Numbered from the stretch's first letter, positions 1 to 9,222 are shown. The stretch: DNA of 64,000 nucleotides from Alsobacter ponti (GCF_024294805.1 NZ_JANCLU010000003.1:186001-250000), one strand, 5' to 3'. Numbers and translations are program-made. Notes: generated by a model from the sequence alone, not told the origin.

Positions 1-328
1 CGGCCGGCGCGCGCGGCGTCGTCGGCTGGGCAGGGACCGCGGCAGCCGGCTGGGCGAGATCGGCGGGGCGGGCCGGCGGGAGCGGCCGCGCGGCCGAAGC
101 GGCCGGGCGGGCGTCGCCCTGGAACAGCGGCGCGGGATGCGGCCCGCCCTGCAGCGCCAGCGCGTTGATGATGATGCCGACGCCCACGGCGGCGCCGGTC
201 GCGCCGACGACGACGCGGCCCGGCTTGCGGAACAGGGCCCGCAGCCACTGCCAGCGGCGGCGCTTCTGTCCTTTCCGGGACGGACGGACCTGTCCGAGGA
301 CGAAGTCGTGGTCGGCGCGGGCGAGCAT
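1..328 (-). CDS. Envelope protein with N-terminal membrane anchor (partial)
   Basis: The 3-prime end runs off the left edge, so only about 109 codons are visible. The protein begins MLARADHDFVLGQ, continues with a basic stretch rich in Arg, Lys and Trp, then one hydrophobic segment (about residues 42-60, containing GVGIIINALAL), and after that becomes Ala/Pro-rich. This is the layout of a cytoplasmic basic tail, one membrane anchor and a periplasmic linker. Proteins with this type of N-terminus in Rhizobiales often carry a C-terminal peptidoglycan-binding domain, but that part is outside the window. The start lies one base after the stop of the upstream histidine kinase gene, so the two are almost certainly co-transcribed. 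Confidence 0.6.
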   Translation of the reverse strand, partial: MLARADHDFVLGQVRPSRKGQKRRRWQWLRALFRKPGRVVVGATGAAVGVGIIINALALQGGPHPAPLFQGDARPAASAARPLPPARPADLAQPAAAVPAQPTTPRAPA

Positions 329-329
329 C

Positions 330-2141
330 TCAGGCACGTTTTTTGACCTCTTTCGAGGGTGAAGTTGTATCGGGAACCGGGTCTGACGCCACGGGACGCT
401 CCGCAACGCCGGCCGTGACGCGCTGTTCCGCCGGATCGAGCAGGCCGTAGCTCACGGTCCCGCGCTTGCGGCGGTCGGGCGGCGTCAGCGGCAGGCTCAG
501 GAGAACGGTCGTGCCGCGCCCGGGCGCGCTGTCGATTCGCAGCGAGCCGCCATGCAGCGCCACGAGGCTCTTGACCACGGAAAGGCCGAGTCCCGCCCCC
601 TCATGGCCGGAGTCCTTGCCCGCGCGGCCCTGGAAGAACGGCTCGCACAGCCGCGACTGGTCCTCCGGCGCGATGCCGATGCCGGTGTCGTCGACCGTGA
701 AGAGCACGCCGTCGAGATCGCGCGTCGCGCGCAGGCGCACCTGTCCGCCGGCCGGCGTGAACTTGATCGCGTTGCCCACGACATTGAGCAGCATCTGCCG
801 GCAGGCCCGCTGGTCGGCGAGGATGCGGGGCAGGCCCGGATCGACGATGCAGTCCAGCGCCACCCGCGCCTGGTCGGCGTTGATGCGCAGGATCTCCGCG
901 GTGCCCTCGACGAGGTCAATGACGGACAGCGGCTCGGGGTCGAGCGGGAACGCGCCGGCTTCGATGCGGGAGACGTCGAGCAGCGTGTTGACCACGCCGA
1001 GCAGGTGCTCGCCCGACATATGGACGATGCGCGCGTAATCGCGTCGGCGGGCGTCTTCCTGCGGCACGAGGGCGGGGTCGGCGAGGATCTGCGAGAAACC
1101 GATAATGGCGTTCAGCGGCGTGCGGAGTTCGTGGCTGACCGTGGTCAGAAAGCTGCCCTTGAGCGCGTTCGCCGCCACGGCCTCGGCGCGCGCGGCCTCG
1201 AGCCGCTCCAGCCGCTCGCGCGTCTCGGAGACGTCGCGCATGACGCTGACGACGGTGGCCCCGCCGTCGCCCGAGAAGGCGCGGGGCCGCATCTCGAAGG
1301 TCGCGAAGGCGGGGGCGGGGCCCTGCCCCGGCGTCGCCTCCTCGCAGCGTACGCGCACGGTGGCGCGGACATCCGCCACCCCGTCCCCGGCATCGCTCAG
1401 CGCCTTGAGGTAGGATGGGCGGTCGGCGACGTGGACACGGTCGAACAGGCCGCGCCCATGCAGGCCGCCCGGCGCGACGCCGAGGAGCGCCTGGCAGGCT
1501 CTGCCGACCGAGACGACCTGGCCCTGCGCGTCCTGCCAGACAACGAGGTCGCCGAACGCCTCCTCGATCAGCCCGGCCTGCGCGCCGATGCGGCGCTCCC
1601 GCGCGGCGCGGACGCCGAAATCCCGCATGGCGAAGAGCCCCAGGCCGCTTGCCGCCGCGAGCTGCGCGACGGGCGCGGCGAGTTCGCCGAGCCCCGCCCC
1701 CTGCGACAGCGCCAGCGTGGCCAAACCGGCGGTGGAAGCGCCCACGGCGGCCGCGAGCACCAGCGGGCCGCCCAGAACCGCGGCCTCGACGGCCAGTATC
1801 GGCACGATGGCCAGCAACGGGGAGCCTAGCCCCTGCCCGTCCGCCATCCAGAAGGCCCCGGCCAGCAGGCTCGCGAAGGAGAGCGCGAACGCGGCGAGGA
1901 GACGGCCCGTCCGCGAGGCCAGCACCGCCCAGCCCGCCTGCGACGCCGCCGCCAGGATGAGCAGGCCGGCCGTCAAGCCCATGCCGCCCGAGGTGGCGAG
2001 CACGACCGGGATGGCGGCCAGCGCCAGCGCGCTGAGGGCGAGGCGGCTGCCGATGAACCAGCAATGGCGCGCGCGCGTCTCCGGCTCGGCGGCGGCCGAG
2101 GGATACACGAGGCCACCGAGGTGCCTCGCTATCGCGGTCAT
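330..2141 (-). CDS. Membrane PAS-domain sensor histidine kinase (DivJ/PleC-like architecture)
   Basis: This 603-residue sensor kinase has a hydrophobic N-terminal block of several membrane segments (about residues 30-165), a PAS region (about 190-310), a dimerisation/phosphoacceptor domain with the H-box SHELRTPLN (His337) and a C-terminal ATPase domain with an N-box (NVVGNAIKFTP), DTGIGI and GAGLGLSVV G-boxes. It should autophosphorylate and pass phosphate to a response regulator that is not encoded nearby. The arrangement recalls DivJ or PleC cell-cycle kinases of alphaproteobacteria, but orthology is not shown. An ATG at 2141 was preferred to an in-frame TTG six codons upstream. The Pro/Lys-rich tail ends one base before the next gene. 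Confidence 0.85.
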   Translation of the reverse strand: MTAIARHLGGLVYPSAAAEPETRARHCWFIGSRLALSALALAAIPVVLATSGGMGLTAGLLILAAASQAGWAVLASRTGRLLAAFALSFASLLAGAFWMADGQGLGSPLLAIVPILAVEAAVLGGPLVLAAAVGASTAGLATLALSQGAGLGELAAPVAQLAAASGLGLFAMRDFGVRAARERRIGAQAGLIEEAFGDLVVWQDAQGQVVSVGRACQALLGVAPGGLHGRGLFDRVHVADRPSYLKALSDAGDGVADVRATVRVRCEEATPGQGPAPAFATFEMRPRAFSGDGGATVVSVMRDVSETRERLERLEAARAEAVAANALKGSFLTTVSHELRTPLNAIIGFSQILADPALVPQEDARRRDYARIVHMSGEHLLGVVNTLLDVSRIEAGAFPLDPEPLSVIDLVEGTAEILRINADQARVALDCIVDPGLPRILADQRACRQMLLNVVGNAIKFTPAGGQVRLRATRDLDGVLFTVDDTGIGIAPEDQSRLCEPFFQGRAGKDSGHEGAGLGLSVVKSLVALHGGSLRIDSAPGRGTTVLLSLPLTPPDRRKRGTVSYGLLDPAEQRVTAGVAERPVASDPVPDTTSPSKEVKKRA

Positions 2142-2446
2142 GGCCGTTTCGCTGTGCAAGTGACGTCAGCTGCGCGAAGGCGCATCCCTGTGGCTCGTCG
2201 CCGAACAATGGCAGGCCGCCCTTAAACGAAACCTAAGCGCCCGCCCGGCCTTGTCGGCGCTTCCCTCGGAGGGCGCGCGCGGCACGGCGGCGACGGGGCG
2301 GAAACCCGAAAAGACGGTGAACAAAAGGTTGCGGCAACCGCTCGCCTTGTCGCGGTCCGACTCACCTTTGGCCGAAAAAGCCCTGAAGATCCCTTGACCA
2401 CTCCTTAACGCCTCGCCGCGAGAGTCGCCGTCGATCGGAGCGCCCC

Positions 2447-2719
2447 ATGGGTTTCCTGCTGCGCGTCGGCATCGTCGTCGCGATCATCTATGCGCTGTCC
2501 CCGGTTCGCGAGCCGATCGGGACCGAGGCCGCGCGCGCGGTGGTCGGCGAGGCGGCGGAGAGCGCCGGCGCGGCGGCGATTCGCTATTGCGCGGCCAACC
2601 CCGCCGAATGCCGGCGAGCCGCCGCGGCTCTCGGAAGCGTCGCGCCCCGCGAGGCCGGTTCCGCCAGGGCCGAGCCCTCGTCTCGCCCGCGCCCCGCCGA
2701 CGCCAGACCGGCCCGATAG
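2447..2719 (+). CDS. Small membrane-anchored protein of unknown function
   Basis: A 90-residue protein starting MGFLLRVGIVVAIIYALSP: one N-terminal hydrophobic segment (about residues 3-18) followed by an Ala-rich soluble part with a CAANPAECRRAA stretch and a basic, Pro-rich tail. The N-terminal segment could be an uncleaved anchor or a signal peptide. A purine-rich GGAG lies just before the ATG. It is a single short gene between a divergent kinase and sufE. I recognise no functional motif; the two cysteines could form a disulfide if the protein is exported. Confidence 0.55.
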   Translation: MGFLLRVGIVVAIIYALSPVREPIGTEAARAVVGEAAESAGAAAIRYCAANPAECRRAAAALGSVAPREAGSARAEPSSRPRPADARPAR

Positions 2720-2833
2720 GCCGGCGCCGGCGTTTCTGCGTCCGATTCCGGAGGTTTTCCGGCGCGGCGACCTATATAAGGCCGGGCGTGACCGGCTTCG
2801 CGGGCGGGCGGAGCCTCGACAACGGATGGCAGG

Positions 2834-3265
2834 ATGGCCACGAGCATTGACGAGATCGTCGACAACTTTTCCTTCTTGGACGAGTGGGACGACCGCTACC
2901 GCTACCTCATCGAGCTGGGGCGCACGCTCCAGCCCATGCCGGAGGCCGACCACAACGACGTCAACAAGGTGCGCGGCTGCGCCAGCCAGGTCTGGCTGAC
3001 GAGCACGACGCGCCCCTCGCCCGACGGGCCGGTGCTCGATTTCCTCGGCGACAGCGACGCCCACATCGTGCGCGGCCTCGTCGCGCTGGTGCTCGCCCTC
3101 TACTCGGGCCGCCCGGCGCGGGAGATCGTCGAAACCGACGCGATGGCTCTGTTCAAGACGCTCGGGCTCTCCGAGCACCTGACGCCGCAGCGCTCGAACG
3201 GCGTTCGCTCGATGGTGGAGCGAATCAAGAGCGACGCCCGCGCCGCGCTGGCGGCGGCGGGGTGA
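2834..3265 (+). CDS. sufE: SufE family cysteine desulfurase sulfur acceptor
   Basis: SufE takes persulfide sulfur from the cysteine desulfurase SufS and stimulates Fe-S cluster assembly in the cytoplasm. The 143-residue length matches the family. The hallmark is VRGCASQVW, with Cys49 as sulfur acceptor, followed by the LVALVLALYSGR and LGLSEHLTPQRSNG segments typical of SufE. No other suf genes are nearby, so this is an isolated copy, as often found in alphaproteobacteria. It converges with the DUF6456 gene, leaving one base between the two stops. Confidence 0.92.
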   Translation: MATSIDEIVDNFSFLDEWDDRYRYLIELGRTLQPMPEADHNDVNKVRGCASQVWLTSTTRPSPDGPVLDFLGDSDAHIVRGLVALVLALYSGRPAREIVETDAMALFKTLGLSEHLTPQRSNGVRSMVERIKSDARAALAAAG

Positions 3266-3266
3266 G

Positions 3267-4118
3267 CTATCCTCCCTCGCCGGGCCGCAGGAGGGTTTCG
3301 GTCGGCCGGTAGCCAGGGGCGCCCCAGGCCCGCAGCCCGGCGGAGCGGTCCGGTCCCCGCGCCTCCGAGGCGATGCCGTAATGCTCGGCCAGTCGCCGGA
3401 GCGCCATCACCAGCACAACCTTGGCCGACCGCGCCGGCCATTCGCGCTCCCGCTCGACGACCTCGAGGCCCTTCAGGAAGCCACAGACGTCGAGAAGAAG
3501 GCCGGCGAAATCGCCGCCAATCGCTTCCGTCGCCCGCGCCACGCGCTGCCTGGCGGCCAGAGCCGCGTCGCTCGCCGCCATCGGGCCACCGCCGCCGCGC
3601 GCCATCGCTCCACCGCCGAACTTGTCCCAGTCGACGCCCATGCGCGGCGTCATCATCGCCGTCGTCAGGTCGGCGCGGAACCGTTCGCCGGCGAGGAACG
3701 CGGCGTCGTCGAGCAGCGGCCGGCCGCTCCGGTCACGGCGGCGACGCAGCCAGGCCAGCGGGCTCTCCCCCTCGTCGACGCGGACCTCCCGGGCCTCGCC
3801 ATCGACGTCGACGGTGGATGTGCCGATGCGCCGGTGCTGGGCGAGAAAGCGCTCGTCGGGGCGGGCGTCATCCCGGCGCAGCCGCGCCCGACCCGCCGCC
3901 GAGATGCGCACCCGGTCGGCGCGGGCCGGGTCGACCTCCGCCAGCCCGGCGCGCGTCAGCTCCGCCAGCCCGCTGGCATCCTCCGAGACGGAGGGCGGCA
4001 AGTCCGGCGTCGGCCTGGCCAGGGCGCGCAGCAGCGCGATGGCGCGAGGGGACAGCCGGTCCGGGCGCGGGGAATGCGGCGGACGGGGCGACTTCGAGCG
4101 GTTCGAGGATTGCGGCAT
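3267..4118 (-). CDS. DUF6456 domain protein, probable DNA-associated factor
   Basis: A 283-residue cytoplasmic protein. The N-terminal 90 residues (LSPRAIALLRALARP, LAELTRAGLAEVD, VRISAAGRARLRR) look like a winged-helix module. The C-terminal half (about residues 140-270) is the DUF6456 part: GESPLAWLRRRRD, then FRADLTTAMMTPRMGVDWDKF and VCGFLKGLEVVERER. The family is almost confined to alphaproteobacteria and its role is not established; the winged-helix look suggests DNA binding. Spacing of an AGAGG ribosome-binding site supports the ATG. A 16-bp palindrome lies just upstream, in the divergent promoter region. Confidence 0.75.
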   Translation of the reverse strand: MPQSSNRSKSPRPPHSPRPDRLSPRAIALLRALARPTPDLPPSVSEDASGLAELTRAGLAEVDPARADRVRISAAGRARLRRDDARPDERFLAQHRRIGTSTVDVDGEAREVRVDEGESPLAWLRRRRDRSGRPLLDDAAFLAGERFRADLTTAMMTPRMGVDWDKFGGGAMARGGGGPMAASDAALAARQRVARATEAIGGDFAGLLLDVCGFLKGLEVVEREREWPARSAKVVLVMALRRLAEHYGIASEARGPDRSAGLRAWGAPGYRPTETLLRPGEGG

Positions 4119-4135
4119 GACGACCTCTTGCGAAT

Positions 4136-4151
4136 TAGGATTTTCATCCTA
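4136..4151. promoter_or_regulatory. Palindrome in divergent promoter region (candidate operator)
   Basis: TAGGAT, a four-base spacer TTTC, then ATCCTA: a perfect 6-4-6 inverted repeat in an AT-rich patch within the 110 bp between the DUF6456 gene and the rightward small gene. Its size and position fit an operator, possibly for autoregulation by the neighbouring winged-helix-like protein. That link is inference. Confidence 0.4.
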
Positions 4152-4228
4152 TTTCAGTCGAGATCGTTCGGTCAATGGCTTTCGGCAAGACATTCGGAGC
4201 CCGGCCGTAGCAGCAATTTATCGCGGAG

Positions 4229-4558
4229 TTGGCCGTGACTGTCGACGGACTTTTTTCACATGGCAGGACTGTCGAGGCGACGGCCCGGGAGGCCGTGCGG
4301 CGCACGGTCGACGGCGGAGCCGCAAGCTACGCGCGCGGGCTGCACCTCTGGCGGCTTTTGCGACGGAAGGTCCCGGCGACCGGGGACGAGATCGTGCATG
4401 CCCTGCGGGCCGCGCTCGATGTGGAGCGCGGCCTGGGACTGTCGGGACACTGGAGCTACGACTTGAACCGCCACATCGCTCTAAGCCAGGCTCTGCGCGC
4501 CGAGCTGGCCGCCGCCGGCGAATCGACGCGTGCGCAACCGGGGCTCGGCGAGGGTTGA
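4229..4558 (+). CDS. Hypothetical small cytoplasmic protein
   Basis: A protein of about 108 residues with no signal peptide or membrane segment, rich in Arg and Ala and predicted mostly helical (TARDEIV-like and EIVHALRAALDVERGLGL stretches). The frame opens with a TTG; a GTG two codons later (4235) is an equally good start. It is transcribed divergently from the DUF6456 gene across a shared 110-bp region with a palindrome. I do not recognise a family. Confidence rests on frame length and position only. Confidence 0.4.
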   Translation: MAVTVDGLFSHGRTVEATAREAVRRTVDGGAASYARGLHLWRLLRRKVPATGDEIVHALRAALDVERGLGLSGHWSYDLNRHIALSQALRAELAAAGESTRAQPGLGEG

Positions 4559-4616
4559 CGTAAGGCGGGCTCGACGTCGACTGCCTTCCCGCCTCGCAGC
4601 GTGGACCGAAGGAGCG

Positions 4617-5033
4617 CTACTTCCGCTTGCGGCGCTTCTGGCCAAGGCCCATGTCCTTGGCGAGTTGCGAGCGCGCCTGGGCGTAGTTCGGGGCGACCAT
4701 CGGATAATCGGCGGGAAGGCCCCACTTCTCGCGATATTCGTCGGGCGACATGTCGTATTGCGTCCGCAAATGGCGCTTCAACGACTTGAACTTCTTTCCG
4801 TCCTCGAGACAGATGATGTAGTCCGGCGTCACGGACTTGCGCACGGCGACAGCCGGCTTCGGCGCCTCCACCGGAGCCTCGACCGGTCCGGTCGAGATCC
4901 GCAGCAAGGCATTGTGAACGTCTCCGATGAGGATCGGCAGTTCACCCGAATTGACGGAGTTGTTGCTGACATACGCGGACACGATATCGGCCGCCAGCTC
5001 GATGTAATTCTGGTGGGACACTTTTTCGCTCAT
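4617..5033 (-). CDS. mucR: MucR/Ros family zinc-finger transcriptional regulator
   Basis: MucR/Ros proteins bind AT-rich promoters and control exopolysaccharide, motility, cell cycle and virulence genes in alphaproteobacteria, usually repressing their own promoter. This 138-residue protein has the N-terminal oligomerisation region ([15 protein letters not shown]), then the zinc-finger region with [19 protein letters not shown] and [13 protein letters not shown], and a basic tail ending QKRRKRK. The finger shows one Cys (CLED) and His residues in the RHLRTQY segment; the usual first Cys has been replaced (YIICLED), as in MucR forms that keep a single Cys. The start at MSEKVS is chosen because GGAG lies nine bases upstream; an upstream ATG lacks this. 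Targets here may include the AT-rich pilus promoter region. Confidence 0.9.
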   Translation of the reverse strand: MSEKVSHQNYIELAADIVSAYVSNNSVNSGELPILIGDVHNALLRISTGPVEAPVEAPKPAVAVRKSVTPDYIICLEDGKKFKSLKRHLRTQYDMSPDEYREKWGLPADYPMVAPNYAQARSQLAKDMGLGQKRRKRK

Positions 5034-5270
5034 GACGTCGACTCCGATGGCAGCCACCGATGGCAGCTCCTACCCGCCGCGACATGGCAAGGGGATGCGC
5101 GCAGAATTCTGAAAAGCCGCGTCTCGCAGACTTTACAGAACTGTGACAAGCACTTGAATTGCTAGTGGCGATAGTGCGCTGCTCTGTTTGTTTTCCCGAC
5201 GTTTATGACAAATCCTAAATTTTCGCAATACACAAAATCAAGGTTGTTGGGGTTCTTCTAAGTTATGCAC
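5034..5270 (-). promoter_or_regulatory. AT-rich mucR upstream region
   Basis: About 160 bases from 5105 to 5265 are conspicuously AT-rich with T and A runs (TTTGTTTTCC, AAATTTTCGC, ACACAAAATC) in a genome otherwise near 70% GC. This is the type of sequence MucR/Ros proteins bind, and it lies directly upstream of mucR, so autoregulation is likely. I could not settle on one sigma-70 promoter. The following stretch up to 5721 contains a CGCCC-GTTTAA-GGGCG inverted repeat near 5290 and otherwise nothing I can identify. Confidence 0.4.
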
Positions 5271-5721
5271 CGGGGCCGTAGTTTTGACGCGCCCGTTTAA
5301 GGGCGGGTTCGGGACAACCTTCAATCATGAGGTGGGCACGCGCCGCTCCACAGCTTGCGCCGAACAAGGGCGAGCGCTCTGAAAAATACTGATTTTCTTG
5401 TGCGCTCCTCTTGCGCCGCGCATTTCCTGACCGGACTAGTCGGCTTTCCGATTTTCGCCTCCGCCGCCCGTGAATTGTCCGGTCGCCTTCCATGAACCGG
5501 CAAGCATCGGAGGATTGTTCCCCACCGCATGACTTGGAGGGGCCATTTCGCCCTGAATACAACGGCGGACATCGCGCCGCCCCGACTCGGGCGAAATTTC
5601 GACGAACGCCAACCTGGCCCCATCCAACGCCGCGCGGGCATCCGCTCGCGAAGCCATGACTGGCCTCGGCGCCGCCCGGCGCGTTATGCCATGGGCATCG
5701 CCGCCGGCCAGGAGCATCGTC

Positions 5722-7833
5722 ATGTCGGACATCACGCACACCGCGGGCCGCATCGCCCCGCCGGCGATCCCGGCGCGCCCCCACGTCACGTCGCTGCACG
5801 GCATCGAGGTCGCCGACGAGTTCGCGTGGCTCAAGGCCGAAAACTGGCGCGAAGTGCTGCGCGATCCGTCCCAGCTCCCCTCCGACATCCGTGCGGTGCT
5901 CGACGCGGAGAACGCCTATTCCGACGCCGTCATGTCCGAGCTGTCCGGCCTGCAGGAGCAACTCGTCCGCGAGATGCGGGCCCGAATCAAGGAGGACGAT
6001 TCCGACGCGCCGCTGCCCGACGGCCCCTACGCCTATTACGACAGCTACCGGACAGGCGGCCAGCACAAGCTCGTCTGCCGCAGCTTCCGCGACGGCTCGT
6101 CGCCGACCATCGTGCTCGACGGCGACGCTCTGGCGAGCGGCAAGCCGTTCTTCGAACTCGGCGACCGGCACCACTCGGACGACCACCGCTGGCTCGCGTG
6201 GAGCGTCGACGAGAAGGGCTCGGAATTCCACCGCGTGCGGGTCCGCGACATGGCGACGCTGGAGGACCTGCCAGAAACCATCGAGGACACCACGGGGGAT
6301 GCGGTGTGGGACGCACGGGGCGAAAGCTTCCTCTACGTCGCCGTGGACCGGAACCTGCGGCCGCGGACGGTGAAGCGGCACATCCTCGGTCAGCCCGTTT
6401 CGACGGACGCCGTTGTCTACGACGAACGCCGGGAGGGGTGGTTCGTCAGCCTCGAGCGCAGCCAGTCGGGCGCGTTCGCCTTCATCAGCATCAGCGACCA
6501 TGAAACGACCGAGGTGCGGTTCCTGCCGCGCGACGACTTCTCCGCCGAGCCCGTCGTCATCGCCCGCCGCGACCCCGGCGTCCGCTACGAAGTGGAGCAC
6601 TACGCCGACGACTTCGTGATCCTCACCAACGCGGACGGCGCGGAGGACTTCAAGATCGTCACGACGCCGGTGGCCACGCCGGACCGCGCCAACTGGCGCG
6701 ACCTCGTTCCGCATCGCCCCGGCGTGATGCTGCTGTCGATCTACGTCTATTCGCATCATCTGGTCCGCGTGGAACGGGAGAACGCGCTGCCGCGCATCGT
6801 CATCCGCTCGCTGGAGACGGGCGTGGAACACCACATCGACCAGGCCGAGGAGGCCTACGCGCTGCGCGTCCTGTCCGGCTTCGAATTCGACACCGCGACG
6901 CTTCGCTTCACCTATTCCTCGATGACCACGCCCGAGGAGACCTATGACTACGACATGAACACTCGCGAGCGCGTTCTGATGAAGCGGCAGACCGTCGCCT
7001 CCGGCCACGACCCGTCCCGCTACGTCACCCGTCGGCTGGTGGCGACCTCGGCCGATGGCGCGCTCGTGCCGGTGTCGATCCTGCACCGCGCCGACCTGAC
7101 GCTGGACGGCTCCGCGCCTTGCCTGCTCTACGGCTACGGAGCCTATGGCTTCGCCACTCCCGCCAGCTTCGAAAGCGAGCGCCTTTCTCTCGTGGACCGG
7201 GGCTTCGTCTACGCCATCGCCCACATCCGCGGCGGCACCGAGAAGGGCTGGGCCTGGTACACCGAGGGAAAGCGCGCGAAGAAGCCCAACAGCTTCCGCG
7301 ATTTCGTCGCCGCCGCCCGCCTGCTGGCGGAGAGCGCCTATACGGACTCCGGCCGGATCGTCGCGAACGGCGTCAGCGCCGGCGGGATGCTGATGGGCGC
7401 CGTCACCAACCTCGCCCCCGACCTGCTGGCCGGCGTCATCGCCGAGGTGCCCTTCGTCGACGTGCTCAACACCATGCTCGACGCCGACCTTCCGCTCACG
7501 CCGCCGGAATGGCCGGAATGGGGCAATCCGATCGAGAGCGCGGCCGATTTCCGCACCATCCTCTCCTACGCGCCCTATGAGAACGTGCCGCGGGCGAGGC
7601 TGCCCGCCATCCTCGCCGTCGGCGGCCTGGCCGACCCGCGCGTGACCTACTGGGAGCCGGCGAAGTGGGTGGCGCGGCTGCGCAGCCGGATGACCGGCGG
7701 TGGGCCGGTGCTGCTGCATACCGACATGAGCTCGGGCCATGGCGGCGTCTCGGGCCGCTTCGATCGCCTGCGCGACGTCGCGCGCACCTTCGCCTTCGCC
7801 ATCGGCGCGACGCGCGGGCTGCTGCATGGCTGA
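5722..7833 (+). CDS. S9 family serine peptidase, oligopeptidase B-like
   Basis: Cytoplasmic prolyl-oligopeptidase-fold peptidase that should cut short peptides, probably after basic residues if it follows oligopeptidase B. The 703 residues contain an N-terminal beta-propeller (about 70-420) and a C-terminal alpha/beta-hydrolase domain. The catalytic triad is visible as Ser552 in GVSAGG, Asp638 in GGLADPRV and His673 in SSGHGG. The GYGAYGF and HIRGGTEKGW segments before the nucleophile are characteristic of the family. The start at MSDITHT has CAGGAG upstream; the frame extends 22 codons further without a better site. It stands alone, followed by the aminotransferase gene 102 bases on. Confidence 0.9.
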   Translation: MSDITHTAGRIAPPAIPARPHVTSLHGIEVADEFAWLKAENWREVLRDPSQLPSDIRAVLDAENAYSDAVMSELSGLQEQLVREMRARIKEDDSDAPLPDGPYAYYDSYRTGGQHKLVCRSFRDGSSPTIVLDGDALASGKPFFELGDRHHSDDHRWLAWSVDEKGSEFHRVRVRDMATLEDLPETIEDTTGDAVWDARGESFLYVAVDRNLRPRTVKRHILGQPVSTDAVVYDERREGWFVSLERSQSGAFAFISISDHETTEVRFLPRDDFSAEPVVIARRDPGVRYEVEHYADDFVILTNADGAEDFKIVTTPVATPDRANWRDLVPHRPGVMLLSIYVYSHHLVRVERENALPRIVIRSLETGVEHHIDQAEEAYALRVLSGFEFDTATLRFTYSSMTTPEETYDYDMNTRERVLMKRQTVASGHDPSRYVTRRLVATSADGALVPVSILHRADLTLDGSAPCLLYGYGAYGFATPASFESERLSLVDRGFVYAIAHIRGGTEKGWAWYTEGKRAKKPNSFRDFVAAARLLAESAYTDSGRIVANGVSAGGMLMGAVTNLAPDLLAGVIAEVPFVDVLNTMLDADLPLTPPEWPEWGNPIESAADFRTILSYAPYENVPRARLPAILAVGGLADPRVTYWEPAKWVARLRSRMTGGGPVLLHTDMSSGHGGVSGRFDRLRDVARTFAFAIGATRGLLHG

Positions 7834-7935
7834 TCGCCGCGTGCGGGCCGGCACCGCGCCGCAATCTGCGCGGCGTTGACGGCGCGGCGCGCAAGGGGTT
7901 CCATGCCGCCCCGACAGACCGAGGGACGCACGGCG

Positions 7936-8790
7936 ATGGCATTCACACAGACATGGACCTGGTTCGACGGCGGCTGGAGCGAGGGCAATCCGCCGATCCT
8001 CGGCCCGCGCTCGCACGCATTCTGGCTGGCCTCGTCCGTGTTCGACGGCGCGCGCGCCTTCGAGGGCGTCACGCCGGACCTCGACCTTCACATGGCCCGC
8101 GTCAACAACTCGGCGGCGCTGATGGGCCTGGAGCCCAACGTCAACGTCGAGACCATGCTGGGGCTGACGCGCGAAGGCATTGCGAAGTTCGACCGCGACG
8201 CGGAGCTCTATATCCGGCCGATGTACTGGGCCGAGGAGAGCGGCGCGAGCGCAATTTCGCCCGACCCCGCCTCGACGCGGTTCTGCCTCTGCATCTACGT
8301 CGCGCCCATGCCGAAGCCGCTGGGCTCGGCTATCACCCTCTCGCGCTACCGCCGGCCGACGCTGGAGACGGCGCCCGTCGACGTCAAGGCGGGCTGCCTT
8401 TATCCCAACAATGCGCGCGCGCTGAAGGAGGCACGATCGCGCAACTTCGACAACTGCCTGCTCACGGACATGCTGGGCAATGTCGCGGAACTCGCGACCG
8501 CCAACATCTTCATGGCGAAGGACGGGGTGGTGTTCACTCCGGCCCCGAACGGCACGTTCCTGAACGGCATCACGCGCCAGCGAGTCGTCAAGCTGCTGGC
8601 CGAGGACGGCACGAAGGTGGTGGAAACCCGCCTCACCTACGCCGATTTCCTCGCCGCCGACGAGATCTTCTCGGCGGGCAATTACGGCAAGGTCCAGCCG
8701 GTGACGCGCATCGACGACCGCGATCTGCAGCCGGGTCCGCTCTACCGCAAGGCACGCGAGCTGTACTGGGCCTACGCACACGCGGGCTGA
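7936..8790 (+). CDS. ilvE: Branched-chain amino acid aminotransferase (PLP fold type IV)
   Basis: Catalyses PLP-dependent amino transfer between branched-chain amino acids and 2-oxoglutarate. This 284-residue protein has Lys151 in VDVKAGCLYPNNA at the position of the PLP Schiff-base lysine, followed by NVAELATANIFM and LNGITRQRV motifs of class IV aminotransferases. A GAGGGA precedes the ATG. Many alphaproteobacteria carry two such genes, and this short form may act in catabolism or on other substrates, so ilvE is the best name rather than a certainty. D-amino-acid aminotransferase is less likely because of the FDGARAFEG segment, which is typical of the branched-chain type. Confidence 0.85.
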   Translation: MAFTQTWTWFDGGWSEGNPPILGPRSHAFWLASSVFDGARAFEGVTPDLDLHMARVNNSAALMGLEPNVNVETMLGLTREGIAKFDRDAELYIRPMYWAEESGASAISPDPASTRFCLCIYVAPMPKPLGSAITLSRYRRPTLETAPVDVKAGCLYPNNARALKEARSRNFDNCLLTDMLGNVAELATANIFMAKDGVVFTPAPNGTFLNGITRQRVVKLLAEDGTKVVETRLTYADFLAADEIFSAGNYGKVQPVTRIDDRDLQPGPLYRKARELYWAYAHAG

Positions 8791-8850
8791 GCGGGGCGCG
8801 GCGGATTGCGGATTAACGTCGCGTTCACCATCTTCGCCCAAGTCTGGCGC

Positions 8851-9222
8851 ATGGCCAGGCTGAAGGCGTTTTCGCTCGTCGCGCTCGTCCCGCTGCTCGC
8901 GGCTTGGGGAACGCCGGATCACCAGATCCGGTATTCCCGCGACCGCGGTGGCAGCTGCGCGGCGATGATCCCGTTTTACGGCCCCGAGCGGCTCTGGACC
9001 GGCCATTTCGCCGGCGGGCGACCGGTCGAGGCGGAGGCGGATCGCGACTTCGTCGACTGGCGAGTGGCCGACACCTGCTTCTTCGACCGCATCGATTGCG
9101 AGACGTGGCTGGCGCGCGTGCAGCGCGGCTGGCCGATGCGTCCCGGCTTCGCCTGGTGCGCGACGGTCGAAGGCGGCCGCACCGTCGTCAGCCCCGGCGC
9201 CAAGGGACCCCTGAAGCGTTGA
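8851..9222 (+). CDS. Small secreted protein of unknown function
   Basis: A 123-residue protein with an N-terminal signal-like segment (MARLKAFSLVALVPLLAAWG) and a short mature part containing five cysteines (SCAAM, TCFFDRIDCETW, FAWCATV), which would suit disulfide formation in the periplasm. No known domain is recognised. An in-frame TTG at 8806 with a GGCGGA upstream is an alternative start and would add a second hydrophobic stretch. The last 35 bases overlap the 3-prime end of the convergent murJ gene. Confidence 0.5.
   Translation: MARLKAFSLVALVPLLAAWGTPDHQIRYSRDRGGSCAAMIPFYGPERLWTGHFAGGRPVEAEADRDFVDWRVADTCFFDRIDCETWLARVQRGWPMRPGFAWCATVEGGRTVVSPGAKGPLKR

Noticed and set aside
5263-9006. 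A minus-strand open frame of 1247 codons
   Set aside because: It lies opposite the S9 peptidase and aminotransferase genes, which have intact motifs; its product is a His/Arg/Val-rich low-complexity sequence typical of antisense frames in high-GC DNA.
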